From JAFAMS01 sp049520515 (lineage in GTDB: Bacteria; Vulcanimicrobiota; Vulcanimicrobiia; Vulcanimicrobiales; Vulcanimicrobiaceae): a DNA stretch of 64,000 bases. The notes beneath the pieces were generated by a model, which saw only the letters and a program-made list of their open reading frames with translations, had not been told where the DNA came from and did no database searches. This document shows, piece by piece, positions 32,663-42,454 of this stretch. Position numbers and translations under genes: made by a program. How positions within the stretch are numbered: position 1 is the first letter of the stretch; each line of letters begins with the position of its first letter. Location of the stretch: the NCBI GenBank assembly GCA_049520515.1, contig JBEKPS010000011.1, positions 1 to 64,000 on the forward strand, read 5' to 3'.

Positions 32663-33364
32663 GTGGTCTCTGGTTCCGCAGCCACGGCCCAAAATGGTCG
32701 TGAAGTCTCGTTTCTTAGCGAAGACAGCGTTCACCTTAAGGGAACGTATTGGCCGCCGCGGCAATCGGGGCGCTCCTCTGTCGCGCTGATTCACGACTTC
32801 GGTGGATCGCGCAACGACTGGCTTCCGTTCGTGCCTTTTTTTCGTTCGCGCGGTTGGGCGATTCTCGCATTCGATCTGCGTGGTCACGGCGAGTCGGTGC
32901 ATCAGGACATGCATCCGCAAGATCTCGTCCCGGAGCAATCGGATCTGCGTTCACCGACGGCATATCCGAATGACACGAAAGCTGCGCTTGCGTTCATCGA
33001 ACGACAGCCTCATACCGAGAGTGGGACGATTGCCGCGATCGGCGTCGGACTCGGCGCCGATCTTGCATACGCGGCAGCCGCGCGCGGATGGGGAACCGCC
33101 AGCACCGTTTTGGTTGGCCTGGATGACGGCCGCGCACGCGACCTCGCGGGTTCGGGACCGTTTGCGCCGCGCAACGTTTATTTGATGTACGCGGGGGATG
33201 ACGCCGTCAGTGCCCGCGGATCCGAGACAATGTTGCGCACGGCATCGCGGCCGACAGAATCGTTTGCATATGCGGGAACGACGTCGACCGGCATTGCCCT
33301 CGTGCGCGAGAAATCGCCCGAGCTGCTCGCGCGCGCAATCGCCTGGATCGAACGAACGCTATAG
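32663..33364 (+). CDS. alpha/beta hydrolase
   Basis: A 233-residue hydrolase. The oxyanion loop region is ALIHDFGGSRNDWLPFVPFF, followed by AILAFDLRGHGES. The nucleophile elbow reads GVGLGADLA (G-x-G-x-G), so the usual Ser is replaced by Gly or Leu; that argues for a weak or altered active site. The first residues (VVSGSAATAQ) look like the tail of a signal peptide whose start is not in frame. GTG 32663 is the first usable start after a stop at 32618 and has no ribosome-binding site, so the N-terminus may be mis-set or the gene degraded there. Confidence 0.7.
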   Translation: MVSGSAATAQNGREVSFLSEDSVHLKGTYWPPRQSGRSSVALIHDFGGSRNDWLPFVPFFRSRGWAILAFDLRGHGESVHQDMHPQDLVPEQSDLRSPTAYPNDTKAALAFIERQPHTESGTIAAIGVGLGADLAYAAAARGWGTASTVLVGLDDGRARDLAGSGPFAPRNVYLMYAGDDAVSARGSETMLRTASRPTESFAYAGTTSTGIALVREKSPELLARAIAWIERTL

Positions 33365-36300
33365 CGTTCCGACGCCCGTAAGTTCGGGCAAGTCTTTGAG
33401 CGCTCGCGCCGCGCGTTTTTGCGCCTTGCGCTCGATTCGCCCAACCACCCACATGTAGATGACCGGAACCAGGAACAGGGTGAGGACGAGCGAGCTGAGC
33501 AGCCCGCCGATCAGCACGGTACCCATCGAGACCCGGAACTCCGCGCCTTCCGCAAGCCCGAGCGCGAGCGGAAGCATCCCGAACACCATCGAGAACGTCG
33601 TCATCAGAATCGGACGGAACCGCGTGTTTGCCGCTTGCATGATCGCTTCGTCGTACTTCAGTCCGCGCCGGCGCAGCGTATTGGCATAGTCGACGAGCAG
33701 AATTCCGTTCTTCGCAACGAGGCCGAAGAGCATGATGATCCCGATCATCGAGAACAGGTTGAGCGTCTGGTGCGCGATCGCGAGACCGTAGAGCGCGCCG
33801 ATGATCGCCAGCGGTACCGAGAACATCACGATGAACGGCATCCAGAACGAGCCGTACAGGACGACCATCAAGGCGTAAACCAGCGAGAACGAGGTCAGCA
33901 TCGCAATCGACATGCTGCTCATCGTCTCTTCGAAGAACTCGGAGTCGCCTTGCGAGCGCAGGTTGACTCCCGGCGGGAAGAATCCCGGCGTCTTAATGGC
34001 CTGTTCGATCTTCTGCGTGACCACGCCGAGGGTTGTCGCCCCGGACTCGATCGCTCCGGTCACGCGCACGACGCGCTGCTTGTCGAGGCGCTCGATCTTG
34101 GTCGGCGCTTTGTCGTACGTGAACGACGCGACGTCTGCAACGCGATAAATCGATCCGTCGCCCGCGCGGACGCGAATGTTGCGCACTTCTTCGAGCTTGT
34201 TGCGGTATTCCGCGGGCAGCTGCACGCGTACGTCGACGAGTCCGCTCGGCGTTCGAACGCGCGTCGCCACCGCGCCACCGATCGCGATACGTGCCGCCGT
34301 TGCAACGTCGCCCGGATTGACGCCAATTAACGCAGCCTTCTCGCGGTCGATGTTGATGTTAAGCCGGTTGGCTGCGGCTTCGGAACCGGTCTGGACGTTC
34401 ACGGTCCCCGGTATCGAACGGATATAGGTAGCGAACTTCTCGGCTGCCGCGTCGATCGCGTCGTCCGGGCCGGCGACCGTGTAATAGATTGGGTCGCCAT
34501 TGTCGCCACCGACCGTTATGGTAGCTCCGGGAAACGCTACGGCGAGTTTGCGGATGTCGGCGACGGCGCGGTTCGTTTCTTGGCGGCGATTCTTAAAGAG
34601 CGTCGCGTGCATGCGCGCGTAGTTACCGCCCTGCGACGAACCCCAGCCTGCCGGCTTGTAACCGACGGTCGAGATCGTCTTCTCGATCCCCGGCACCTGC
34701 ATGACCCGCTCGACGAAGGTTTGCACGGCGTGATCCGTCTGCGCAATGGGCGTCCCGATCGGATACGTGAACGTCATCGCGATCTCGCCGTCTTGCGTCG
34801 AGGGAACGAACTCCGTTTGCACGAGTCCGAGCGGGACAAGCGCAATCGCCGAAAACACGAGCGCGCCACAAAACGCGACGGTGCGCTTGCCGTGCGCGAG
34901 CGCGTACGGCAGCATACGATCGTGATAGACGCGCAACACGCGCTCGTAGCCGACCTGGAACCACGCGAGCCATCTCGGCGGCGCGGTGCTTCGTTTGAGC
35001 ATCGACCACTTCGCGGCCAGCACCGGCGTCAGCGTGAACGACACGAACAGCGAGAACAGCGTCGCAACGACAACGACGACGCCAAACTCCTTCATAAACT
35101 TGCCGACGATCCCGGAGAGAAATGCCATCGGCAGGAAGACGACGACGTCGACGAGCGTGATCGCGACCGCGGCACCCCCGATCTCGGCGCGGCCGCTGAG
35201 CGCCGCATCCTCGGGCTTTTCGCCCATGTCGCGATGTCGCGTGATGTTTTCCAGGACGACGATCGAATCGTCGACGAGGATACCGATCGTCAGTGAAAGC
35301 CCCATCAGCGAGATGATGTCGAGCGTGAATCCGAAAAGCCGCATCGCGATGACGGTCGCCAAGAGCGACGTTGGGATTGCCACCATGACGACGATCGCGT
35401 TGCGCCACGCGTGCAAGAAGAGCATCAGCACGATCGCGGTGAGCAAGATGCCTTCACCCAGACTCTGGACCACGCCGGCTAGCGACGCCTGGGTGTATTC
35501 CGCAGGAGCATCGACCTCGGTGAAGACGACCTGCGGATACTTCTTCTCAAGCGTCTTGAGCTGATCGCGGGCTATAGCCGTCGACTTGATCTCATCTGAG
35601 GAGACGACGCGATTGAGATCGAGCAGGACGGTCGGCGCATTATTGAACCGGGAAATGTAGCGCTGGTCGACATGACCATCGTCGATGGTCGCAACGTCTT
35701 CGATGCGCAGACCCTTCTGCGCGTAAAACGTCGCAGAAAGCGGGATCGGCAACATGTCGGAGGCGTGAACGATCTCCCCATGCACGGAAACGACCGTCTC
35801 GGAGCTGGCGGTGTCGATGCGTCCGCCGGGCAATGTAGCGTTGTTGTTCTGCAACGTATAGAAGATGTCGGGCAGCGTCTCGCCGGTCGCGAGTAGTCGC
35901 TCCGGGATCGGGAACACATGGAACTCGCGCTTGACTTCACCGCGCGTATCTACCGATTGAATGTTCGGGATGCGCAGGATGTCGGGGAGGATTCGATCGT
36001 GCACGACGTCCGAAAGCCCGGTGTCCGAGAGCGTTTTCGAAGAGAGCGCGAGCGTCAAGATCGGGGCTTGCTGATCGCCGGCGCTCCTATCGACGATCGG
36101 CGGATCGAGATCGGTCGGCATATACGTGCGCGCAATGTCGACACGCCGTTGGACGTCGATCGCGGCATAATTGATGTCGGTATCGATCTTGAACTGCACG
36201 ATGACCGCGGCCGTGCCTTCTTGCGCGGTCGCGCTCAAACGATCGAGATTTTCGATGCCGTCCATTTGATCTTCGATCGGTTTGATCACGAACCGCTCCA

Positions 36301-36475
36301 TATCGGACGGCGATGCGCCGGGATATTCTGCCGTGACGAGGACGATCGGGAACGTGACGTTCGGGTTGAGACTCCGGCCGAGCTTAAAGTACGAGAGCGT
36401 GCCGAAAACCGCGAGCGCAATGAAGAACATCGCGACGATGATAGGTCTCTGTATGCAGAAGCGAGTCAACCACAT
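33359..36475 (-). CDS. RND efflux transporter (AcrB/HAE1-like)
   Basis: Inner-membrane RND pump of 1038 residues, the full AcrB length. It opens with the typical first helix (CIQRPIIVAMFFIALAVFGT), then large periplasmic loops (YPGASPSDMERFVIKPIEDQ), the helix-4 region ISLMGLSLTIGILVDDSIVVLENI with the proton-relay Asp pair, and the C-terminal half repeat ending FGLVAKNGILLVDYANTLRR. No membrane-fusion protein or TolC-type partner is adjacent, so partners must be encoded elsewhere. Its stop overlaps the convergent hydrolase by 6 bases. It follows a DHA2 pump with 24 bases between. Confidence 0.93.
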   Translation of the reverse strand: MWLTRFCIQRPIIVAMFFIALAVFGTLSYFKLGRSLNPNVTFPIVLVTAEYPGASPSDMERFVIKPIEDQMDGIENLDRLSATAQEGTAAVIVQFKIDTDINYAAIDVQRRVDIARTYMPTDLDPPIVDRSAGDQQAPILTLALSSKTLSDTGLSDVVHDRILPDILRIPNIQSVDTRGEVKREFHVFPIPERLLATGETLPDIFYTLQNNNATLPGGRIDTASSETVVSVHGEIVHASDMLPIPLSATFYAQKGLRIEDVATIDDGHVDQRYISRFNNAPTVLLDLNRVVSSDEIKSTAIARDQLKTLEKKYPQVVFTEVDAPAEYTQASLAGVVQSLGEGILLTAIVLMLFLHAWRNAIVVMVAIPTSLLATVIAMRLFGFTLDIISLMGLSLTIGILVDDSIVVLENITRHRDMGEKPEDAALSGRAEIGGAAVAITLVDVVVFLPMAFLSGIVGKFMKEFGVVVVVATLFSLFVSFTLTPVLAAKWSMLKRSTAPPRWLAWFQVGYERVLRVYHDRMLPYALAHGKRTVAFCGALVFSAIALVPLGLVQTEFVPSTQDGEIAMTFTYPIGTPIAQTDHAVQTFVERVMQVPGIEKTISTVGYKPAGWGSSQGGNYARMHATLFKNRRQETNRAVADIRKLAVAFPGATITVGGDNGDPIYYTVAGPDDAIDAAAEKFATYIRSIPGTVNVQTGSEAAANRLNINIDREKAALIGVNPGDVATAARIAIGGAVATRVRTPSGLVDVRVQLPAEYRNKLEEVRNIRVRAGDGSIYRVADVASFTYDKAPTKIERLDKQRVVRVTGAIESGATTLGVVTQKIEQAIKTPGFFPPGVNLRSQGDSEFFEETMSSMSIAMLTSFSLVYALMVVLYGSFWMPFIVMFSVPLAIIGALYGLAIAHQTLNLFSMIGIIMLFGLVAKNGILLVDYANTLRRRGLKYDEAIMQAANTRFRPILMTTFSMVFGMLPLALGLAEGAEFRVSMGTVLIGGLLSSLVLTLFLVPVIYMWVVGRIERKAQKRAARALKDLPELTGVGTL

Positions 36476-36499
36476 CTTCGAAAGCTCTTACGGCCAGAG

Positions 36500-38035
36500 T
36501 TACCTCGATGTTTCAAGAGGCGGTACCGCGGCGCCCGCTTCCCGCCCCGGGACCCGGAGGTCCCAAACAGCGGCGACGATCGCAGCGCACAGCGCAAGCA
36601 TTGCCGCCAAGATCATCGTTTCACGAAAGCCGGCGACATATGACGTACGAATCGCCGCAGTAACGCCCGCCATCTCCGAGCCTGGCAGGCGTAGATCGAC
36701 GCTCTGGCCCGAGAGCAGCTTGCCGCGTTCGCGATCGACCTGAGCAATCGCAGATGACGTCAGGTTCAGCTTGGTCACCTCGGCGTCCAAATGCTTTTCA
36801 AAGGTAGAGGCAAGCGCGAGGCCAAGGCCCGCGATCGCGATCAAGCCCGCGGTGCGCGCAACGGCGTTGTTGATTCCGGACGCGATTCCGGCTTGCTCGG
36901 CAGAAACTGCGTTCATCGCCGTAGTGGTGAGAGGCGCGACGAAGAATGCGCCGCCGCAACCAAGCACGACGGCGGCCGGGAAAAACGTCGTCCAATAGGA
37001 GCCACCGACGCCAGGAACCGCGAACAGCGCAAACCCCGCCGCCGCCAAGAGCGCGCCGATGACGAGCGGTTTTTTTGCGCCGATGCGCACGACGAGACCG
37101 CCCGACCAGCGCGATGCGGTGAACATGATAATGATGAATGGCAGGAGCGACGCGCCGGCCGCGACTGGCGGGTAGCCTTGCACGTTGATCAGATCGAACG
37201 GCATGAAATACAGGCTTCCGCTCAAACCGGCGTAGAGCAAGAATGTGTACAGGTTTGCTCCCGTAAACGGACGGGACTCAAAAAGATCGGCCTGCAGCAT
37301 GGGATCGCGCGAGATACGACGCTCGTAATAGATGAAGGCCGCAATCAATATGCCGCCCACAACCGCTATTGCCAAGCCGAGCGTATCGCGCTGTGCGCTT
37401 TGCAGCGAGATCAATCCGTAAACGAGAGCCCCTAACCCGAGCGTAATCAGCGTCGCGCCGGCGACATCGATAGAGCGAGGCGCGGCGTCATCGCGACTCT
37501 CGACGACGCATCTCCTCGTCAGAATAAGAACGATGATGCCGAGCGGAATATTGATGAGAAACACTGCGCGCCAGGAGATCGCCTGCGCCAGCCATCCACC
37601 CAGAACGGGACCAATCGCGGCCATGATCGAGGTGAATCCCGACCAAGTGCCGATCGCGCGGCCGCGCGCCTCGCCGGAGAATGCCACCGTGATCAGTGAG
37701 AGACTGCCCGGCATCAAGAGGGCAGCGCCGATCCCCTGAATGCTGCGTGCCGCGATCAAGAAAGGAAGCGTCGGTGCAAGTGCGCACGCGAGCGACGAAA
37801 GCGTGAAGATCGCAGCGCCGAGCAAAAAGATGGCGCGACGTCCGAACCGATCGCCAAAGGATCCGCCGACCAAAATGAGTGCCGAGAGAAAGAGCGTGTA
37901 GCTTTCAACGATCCACTGAAGGCCCGCAGCGCTTGCCGAAAGGTCGCGCTGCATCACGGGAAGCGCAACGTTCACGGCCGTGGTGTCGATGATCGCCATT
38001 GCTGACCCGAGAATGGCGGCGATCAAGACCCACAT
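36500..38035 (-). CDS. DHA2-family MFS multidrug transporter (EmrB/QacA-like)
   Basis: Inner-membrane proton-driven exporter of 511 residues with about 14 predicted helices. Motif D1 is DTTAVNVALPVMQRDLSASA near the N-terminus, motif A is GGSFGDRFGRRAIFLLGA, motif C is in IGPVLGGWLAQAISWRAVF. Length and helix number place it in the DHA2 (14-TMS) group. The ATG follows the stop of the lyase gene without a gap (TAAATG), so expression is tied to the lyase and aconitase genes. Confidence 0.92.
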   Translation of the reverse strand: MWVLIAAILGSAMAIIDTTAVNVALPVMQRDLSASAAGLQWIVESYTLFLSALILVGGSFGDRFGRRAIFLLGAAIFTLSSLACALAPTLPFLIAARSIQGIGAALLMPGSLSLITVAFSGEARGRAIGTWSGFTSIMAAIGPVLGGWLAQAISWRAVFLINIPLGIIVLILTRRCVVESRDDAAPRSIDVAGATLITLGLGALVYGLISLQSAQRDTLGLAIAVVGGILIAAFIYYERRISRDPMLQADLFESRPFTGANLYTFLLYAGLSGSLYFMPFDLINVQGYPPVAAGASLLPFIIIMFTASRWSGGLVVRIGAKKPLVIGALLAAAGFALFAVPGVGGSYWTTFFPAAVVLGCGGAFFVAPLTTTAMNAVSAEQAGIASGINNAVARTAGLIAIAGLGLALASTFEKHLDAEVTKLNLTSSAIAQVDRERGKLLSGQSVDLRLPGSEMAGVTAAIRTSYVAGFRETMILAAMLALCAAIVAAVWDLRVPGREAGAAVPPLETSR

Positions 38036-38935
38036 TTAGGTCAGTGTTAGCGTCTTCTTGTTCACGCGTTCGACAAGCTCGCGCTCGTACGCGTCGGCCT
38101 CGGCAAGCCCCACAAGTTGCTGACGATCCCCAAACGTCATCATTCGGTCGAGTAAGCTTGCAGTCGTACCCTGCTCTTTGAGCACGCGCAAGCCTTCGCG
38201 TTGCGCGAACGCGCCGAGATACAGCATCGCATTCGGGAAGATGCACAGCTTGAACCCGAGCTCACCGAGCTTCGAGGCGGGCAACAGCGGCGTCTTTCCA
38301 CGCTCGACCGTATTGAACACCAAAATCTTGCCTTTGAACTCGGCGCCGATGCGCTCGACTTCTTCCAGGCTCTGCGGGGCTTCGACGAACAACGCGTCCG
38401 CGCCGAGCTCGAGATATGCCCGGCCGCGCCGGATAGCCGCGTCGAGACCTTCGACCGCACGCGAATCGGTGCGCGCGATGATCAAGAAATCCGGATCGGT
38501 CCGAGCGTCAAGCACGGCTTGCAAACGATAGAGCATCTCCTCGATCGGAACGACGGATTTGCCCTCGAAATGCCCGCAGCGCTTGGGCATGACCTGGTCC
38601 TCGATGTGCAAACCGGCGATACCCTCTTGCTCGTACATGCGAATCGTACGCTTCACATTGTGCACGCCGCCGAATCCCGTGTCGCAATCCGCGATGACCG
38701 GGACGTTCACCGATCGTGCAATTGCGCCGGCCCGCGCCGCAAGCTCGGGAAGCGTGATCAAACCAATATCGGGTTCGCCCAGCAACGTGTTTGTGACGCC
38801 GGCGCCGGTCACGTAGATCATCGGGAATCCGGCTTGCTCGATCAACTTCGCGACGAAGCAATCCGTCGCACCCGGAGCCATGACTGCTCCGTCTTGCCGC
38901 AGGAGGCGTCGGAGCTCGGAAGTGCGCGCTGTCAT
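38036..38935 (-). CDS. isocitrate lyase/PEP mutase family lyase (PrpB-like)
   Basis: A 299-residue TIM-barrel enzyme. The signature KRCGH lies in HIEDQVMPKRCGH, metal-binding acidic residues in IADCDTGFGG, and ARTDSRAVEGLDAAIRR follows. This set is shared by 2-methylisocitrate lyase (PrpB), 2,3-dimethylmalate lyase and oxaloacetate-type hydrolases. The KRCGH Cys is the catalytic acid of true lyases, so carbon-carbon cleavage is likely. It is 19 bases downstream of aconitase, which would fit methylisocitrate cleavage, but no methylcitrate synthase is present, so the substrate is open. Confidence 0.85.
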   Translation of the reverse strand: MTARTSELRRLLRQDGAVMAPGATDCFVAKLIEQAGFPMIYVTGAGVTNTLLGEPDIGLITLPELAARAGAIARSVNVPVIADCDTGFGGVHNVKRTIRMYEQEGIAGLHIEDQVMPKRCGHFEGKSVVPIEEMLYRLQAVLDARTDPDFLIIARTDSRAVEGLDAAIRRGRAYLELGADALFVEAPQSLEEVERIGAEFKGKILVFNTVERGKTPLLPASKLGELGFKLCIFPNAMLYLGAFAQREGLRVLKEQGTTASLLDRMMTFGDRQQLVGLAEADAYERELVERVNKKTLTLT

Positions 38936-38954
38936 TGCATCGTCCTTTCTGACG

Positions 38955-41615
38955 TTAGCTCAACATCGATCGTAAGACGTACGGTAGGATGCCGCCATGA
39001 TGGTACCAATCGAGCTCGACCGGCGTGTCGATGCGCGCCAACAGTGAAACCGATTCAGTCTTGCCGTTTGCGCGCGTGATCGTGCAGGTGACGTGATCGC
39101 GCGGCTTGAGTTTGCGCAGGCCCGTAAGCGTGAACGTCTCGGTTCCATCGAGCGCGAGCGTTTTGCGTGTCGTACCCGGCTCGAATTGCAACGGCAGTAC
39201 ACCCATCCCGACGAGATTCGAGCGGTGGATGCGCTCGAAACCCTCGGCGATCACCGCGCTCACGCCGAGCAGACGCGTGCCGCGCGCCGCCCAATCACGC
39301 GACGATCCGGTGCCGTACTCCGCGCCGGCGATGACGATCATCGGCGTTCCTTCGGACTCGTACTTCTTCGCTGCGTCGTAGGTGCTCATCGTCGTGCCGT
39401 CGGGCATGTGCTTTGTGAACCAGCCCTCCGTCGGCGCGACCAGCTCGTTCTTCAGCCGAGGATTCGCAAACGTGGCGCGGATCATGACCTCGTGATTAAT
39501 GCGGCGGAGATTGTACGATCCGATGTCGCCCGGCTCGATGCCGTGCTCGCGCAAATAGTGCCATGCGGGCGATTCCTTGTGAATCGTTGCGATCGGAGAG
39601 ATGTGATCGGTCGTGACCGAATCGCCGAACATCACGAGCGGCCGTGCGTTCACGATATCGGTAATCTGCGGTATGCCCCGCGTGACGCCCTCGAGAAATG
39701 GAGGGCGTTTGACGATCTCGCTTTCGCTGGGCCAATCGAAGGTCTCGCCGTTTTGTGAATCGAGCGCATTCCAATCACTCGATCCGGAGAACCCCTGATC
39801 GTAGCGCTTGCGAAAAAGATCCGGTGAGATCGCCGAGTTAAGGGTCTTCTCAATCTCGTCATCACTCGGCCAAATTTCGCTCAGAAATACCGGCTTCGAG
39901 TCGCTACCTTGGCCAAGCGGTTCGTTCGTGAGGTCGATGTTGACGGATCCCGCGATCGCGTACGCGATCACGAGCGGCGGAGAGGCGAGATAACTCGCCT
40001 TGGCCTGTGGATGGATCCGGCCTTCGAAATTACGATTGCCCGAAAGCACGGCCGCAACGATGAGATCTCCGTCGTCGACCTGCTGTGAAACACCCGGATC
40101 GAGCGGACCGGAGTTGCCCATGCAGGTCGTGCAGCCGAAACCGACCGCAGCGAAGCCCAACTCGCTCAGTGGCGCCTGGAGACCACTTTTCTCCAAATAA
40201 TCGGTGACGACGCGCGAACCCGGTGCAAGCGACGTTTTCACCCACGGTTTCTTGTGCAAGCCCCGTGCAACGGCGTTACGCGCAAGCAAACCTGCACCAA
40301 TCATCACTGACGGATTCGACGTGTTCGTGCAACTGGTCAGCGCCGCGATAACGACGTCTCCGTCGCGAAGCCCATCTTCTTTCTTCTTGTGTGTACCGCC
40401 GTTGGCACGACGCGCAAACGTCGGCAGTGCTTCCTTAAAGCTTGCAGGCACTTGCCCGAGCGCGACGCGATCCTGCGGACGGCGTGGGCCCGCGAGACTG
40501 GGCTCGACCAACGAGAGATCGAACTCGACGACGTCGCTGAATAGCGGTTCCGCGGTCGTCGCATCTCGCCACAAGCCTTGCGCCTTTGCATACGCTTCAA
40601 CAAGCGCGATGTGCTCGGCCGTGCGCCCGGTGAGCTTCAGGTAGCGCAGCGTCTCGGCATCGATCGGGAAATATCCGATGGTCGCGCCGTATTCAGGCGC
40701 CATATTGGCGAGCGTTGCACGTTCGGGTAAGCGCAGCGTATCCAAACCCGGTCCCGTAAACTCAACAAATTTGGCGACGACGCCGTGCTTGCGCAGCGCC
40801 TGCGTCAGCGTCAAGACGATGTCGGTCGTTGTGACGCCGGCTTTCGCGCGTCCGACGAGACGGCATCCGACCACGGCGGGTATCGCCAGCGGCAACGGTT
40901 GGCCGAGCATCGCCGCCAACGCTTCAATCGCACCGACGCCCCAACCGAGAACACCGAGGCCGTTGGTCATCGGTGTATGACTGTCCATGCCGACCATTGC
41001 ATCCGGACACGCGACGACAGTGCCGTCCGCGTTAGTCAACGTACAAACAACGGTCGCAAGAACTTCGAGATTGACTTGGTGCAATATTCCGTTTCCGGGT
41101 GGGATGATGCGAAAGCGTTGGAATGCATCCTGCGCCCAGCGCATAAATGCATAGCGCTCGCGATTCCGCTGAAATTCAAGTGCAAGATTTTGCTCGACCG
41201 CATCCGCAACGCCGGCAACGTCGACGATCGAGGAATGGTCGATGATTAGGTCGACGGGGATGCGCGGGTTGACGTCGCTCGGGTTTCCGCCCAGATCGCG
41301 CATCGCCGAGCGCATGGTCGCAAGATCGGCAGCGAGCGGGACGCCGGACGAATCACCGGCAAGAACGCGCACGGGATGATAAGGGACTTCGGCGCCGCCC
41401 TTGCGCTCTTTACCCCAGCCTGCGAGCGTATCGAGATGCTCGGCAGTAACGACGCGTCCGTCCGCATGACGCAACAGGTTCTCGAAAAGTATCTTCAGCG
41501 AATACGGAAGGCGACCAAGCCCCGTATATCGCTCCTCTTCGGCAGCCGGAAGACTGTAGTAGGCGTAGTGACTATCGCCGACGCGCAGTTCTCGACGAAA
41601 TGCCGACCCGTTCAC
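38955..41615 (-). CDS. acnA: aconitate hydratase A (AcnA-type)
   Basis: Iron-sulfur hydratase interconverting citrate and isocitrate, possibly also acting on 2-methylaconitate. About 886 residues, normal for AcnA. Early motif YYSLPAAEEE, then GVPLAADLATMR, IDHSSIVDV, MDSHTPMTNGLGVLGWGVGG-like sequence, the cluster ligands in ALTSCTNTSNPSVMIGAG and GCTTCMGNSGPLDP, SGNRNFEGRIHP, and C-terminal FGDSVTTDHISP and AGAEYGTGSSRDWAARG. GTG 41615 preceded by GGGAAGG fits the family start; ATG 41642 in the same frame adds nine basic residues. It is divergent from the ABC importer with about 60 bases between. Confidence 0.94.
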   Translation of the reverse strand: MNGSAFRRELRVGDSHYAYYSLPAAEEERYTGLGRLPYSLKILFENLLRHADGRVVTAEHLDTLAGWGKERKGGAEVPYHPVRVLAGDSSGVPLAADLATMRSAMRDLGGNPSDVNPRIPVDLIIDHSSIVDVAGVADAVEQNLALEFQRNRERYAFMRWAQDAFQRFRIIPPGNGILHQVNLEVLATVVCTLTNADGTVVACPDAMVGMDSHTPMTNGLGVLGWGVGAIEALAAMLGQPLPLAIPAVVGCRLVGRAKAGVTTTDIVLTLTQALRKHGVVAKFVEFTGPGLDTLRLPERATLANMAPEYGATIGYFPIDAETLRYLKLTGRTAEHIALVEAYAKAQGLWRDATTAEPLFSDVVEFDLSLVEPSLAGPRRPQDRVALGQVPASFKEALPTFARRANGGTHKKKEDGLRDGDVVIAALTSCTNTSNPSVMIGAGLLARNAVARGLHKKPWVKTSLAPGSRVVTDYLEKSGLQAPLSELGFAAVGFGCTTCMGNSGPLDPGVSQQVDDGDLIVAAVLSGNRNFEGRIHPQAKASYLASPPLVIAYAIAGSVNIDLTNEPLGQGSDSKPVFLSEIWPSDDEIEKTLNSAISPDLFRKRYDQGFSGSSDWNALDSQNGETFDWPSESEIVKRPPFLEGVTRGIPQITDIVNARPLVMFGDSVTTDHISPIATIHKESPAWHYLREHGIEPGDIGSYNLRRINHEVMIRATFANPRLKNELVAPTEGWFTKHMPDGTTMSTYDAAKKYESEGTPMIVIAGAEYGTGSSRDWAARGTRLLGVSAVIAEGFERIHRSNLVGMGVLPLQFEPGTTRKTLALDGTETFTLTGLRKLKPRDHVTCTITRANGKTESVSLLARIDTPVELDWYHHGGILPYVLRSMLS

Positions 41616-41677
41616 AAGCCGCCGCCTTCCCCGACGAAGCATCTTGGCCTGCTTGCGCGAAGTGACGGCCCGGTCGA

Positions 41678-42454
41678 ATGCGTGTAACGCTTGAGGGGCT
41701 CGGCAAAACCTATCCGACGAAGGACGGCGGGAGCTTCGTCGCGCTCGAAAACGTCTCGCTGGACATCAAGTCGGGTGAATTCGTCGCCGTCATCGGCGTC
41801 TCTGGTTGCGGCAAGAGTACGCTGCTCGAGCTGGTTGCCGGCCTGCAACATCCGACGAGCGGAACCATGAAGTTCGACGACGTTCCGCACAGCGGTCCAC
41901 ATCCGCGCGTCAGCGTCGTCTTTCAAGAAGACTCGACGTTTCCGTGGCGGACGGTCGCGGGAAACATCGGCTTCGGATTGTCGATGCGCGGCGTCGACTC
42001 CAAGACTCGCGATGCGCGTGTCGAGCAAATGGTCGACATGGTCGGGCTGCGCGGCTTTGAACACCACTATCCACACCAGCTTTCGGGCGGGATGCGTCAG
42101 CGCGTCGCGATTGGTCGCACGCTCGTTCTCGATCCCGGTCTTCTTCTTATGGACGAACCATTCGGCGCGCTCGACGAGCAGACGCGTTTCGTCCTTGGCG
42201 AAGAGTTGCTCCGCATTTGGCGCGAGAGTGGCTGTACGATCTTATTCGTGACGCACAGCTTGCACGAGGCGGTCCAACTTGCGGATCGTATCATCGTGCT
42301 CACGCCAAAACCCGGACGCGTCGCCCGCGTCATTGAGAATGATCTCGCGCGTCCACGGCGCGAATCGAGCGAGCCGGAACGCTACGGCCGAATGATCGGC
42401 ACGCTGCGCGAGCTGCTCGGATTCGACGAAGCGCGAGCCGGAACGCGTGTCTAG
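41678..42454 (+). CDS. NitT/TauT-type ABC importer, ATP-binding protein
   Basis: ATPase of 258 residues. Walker A GVSGCGKST at 40-48, Q-loop VVFQEDSTFPWRTV, signature LSGGMRQRVAIGRTL, Walker B LLLMDEPFGALD, H-loop FVTHSLHEAVQLADR. The FPWRTV segment after the Q-loop is typical of the nitrate/sulfonate/thiamine-precursor importers. The stop overlaps the next gene by eight bases. It heads a six-gene plus-strand run through the MmgE/PrpD gene. Confidence 0.92.
   Translation: MRVTLEGLGKTYPTKDGGSFVALENVSLDIKSGEFVAVIGVSGCGKSTLLELVAGLQHPTSGTMKFDDVPHSGPHPRVSVVFQEDSTFPWRTVAGNIGFGLSMRGVDSKTRDARVEQMVDMVGLRGFEHHYPHQLSGGMRQRVAIGRTLVLDPGLLLMDEPFGALDEQTRFVLGEELLRIWRESGCTILFVTHSLHEAVQLADRIIVLTPKPGRVARVIENDLARPRRESSEPERYGRMIGTLRELLGFDEARAGTRV

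Noticed and set aside
33419..36643. Long open frames on the plus strand opposite the RND pump (for example 33419-34330 and 35918-36643)
   Set aside because: They mirror the codon bias of the real gene, are rich in Arg/His/Glu and contain no recognisable motif.
38201..39079. 292-codon plus-strand frame opposite the PEP mutase-type lyase
   Set aside because: The minus strand has the KRCGH lyase signature; the opposite frame is low-information and Arg/Asp-rich.
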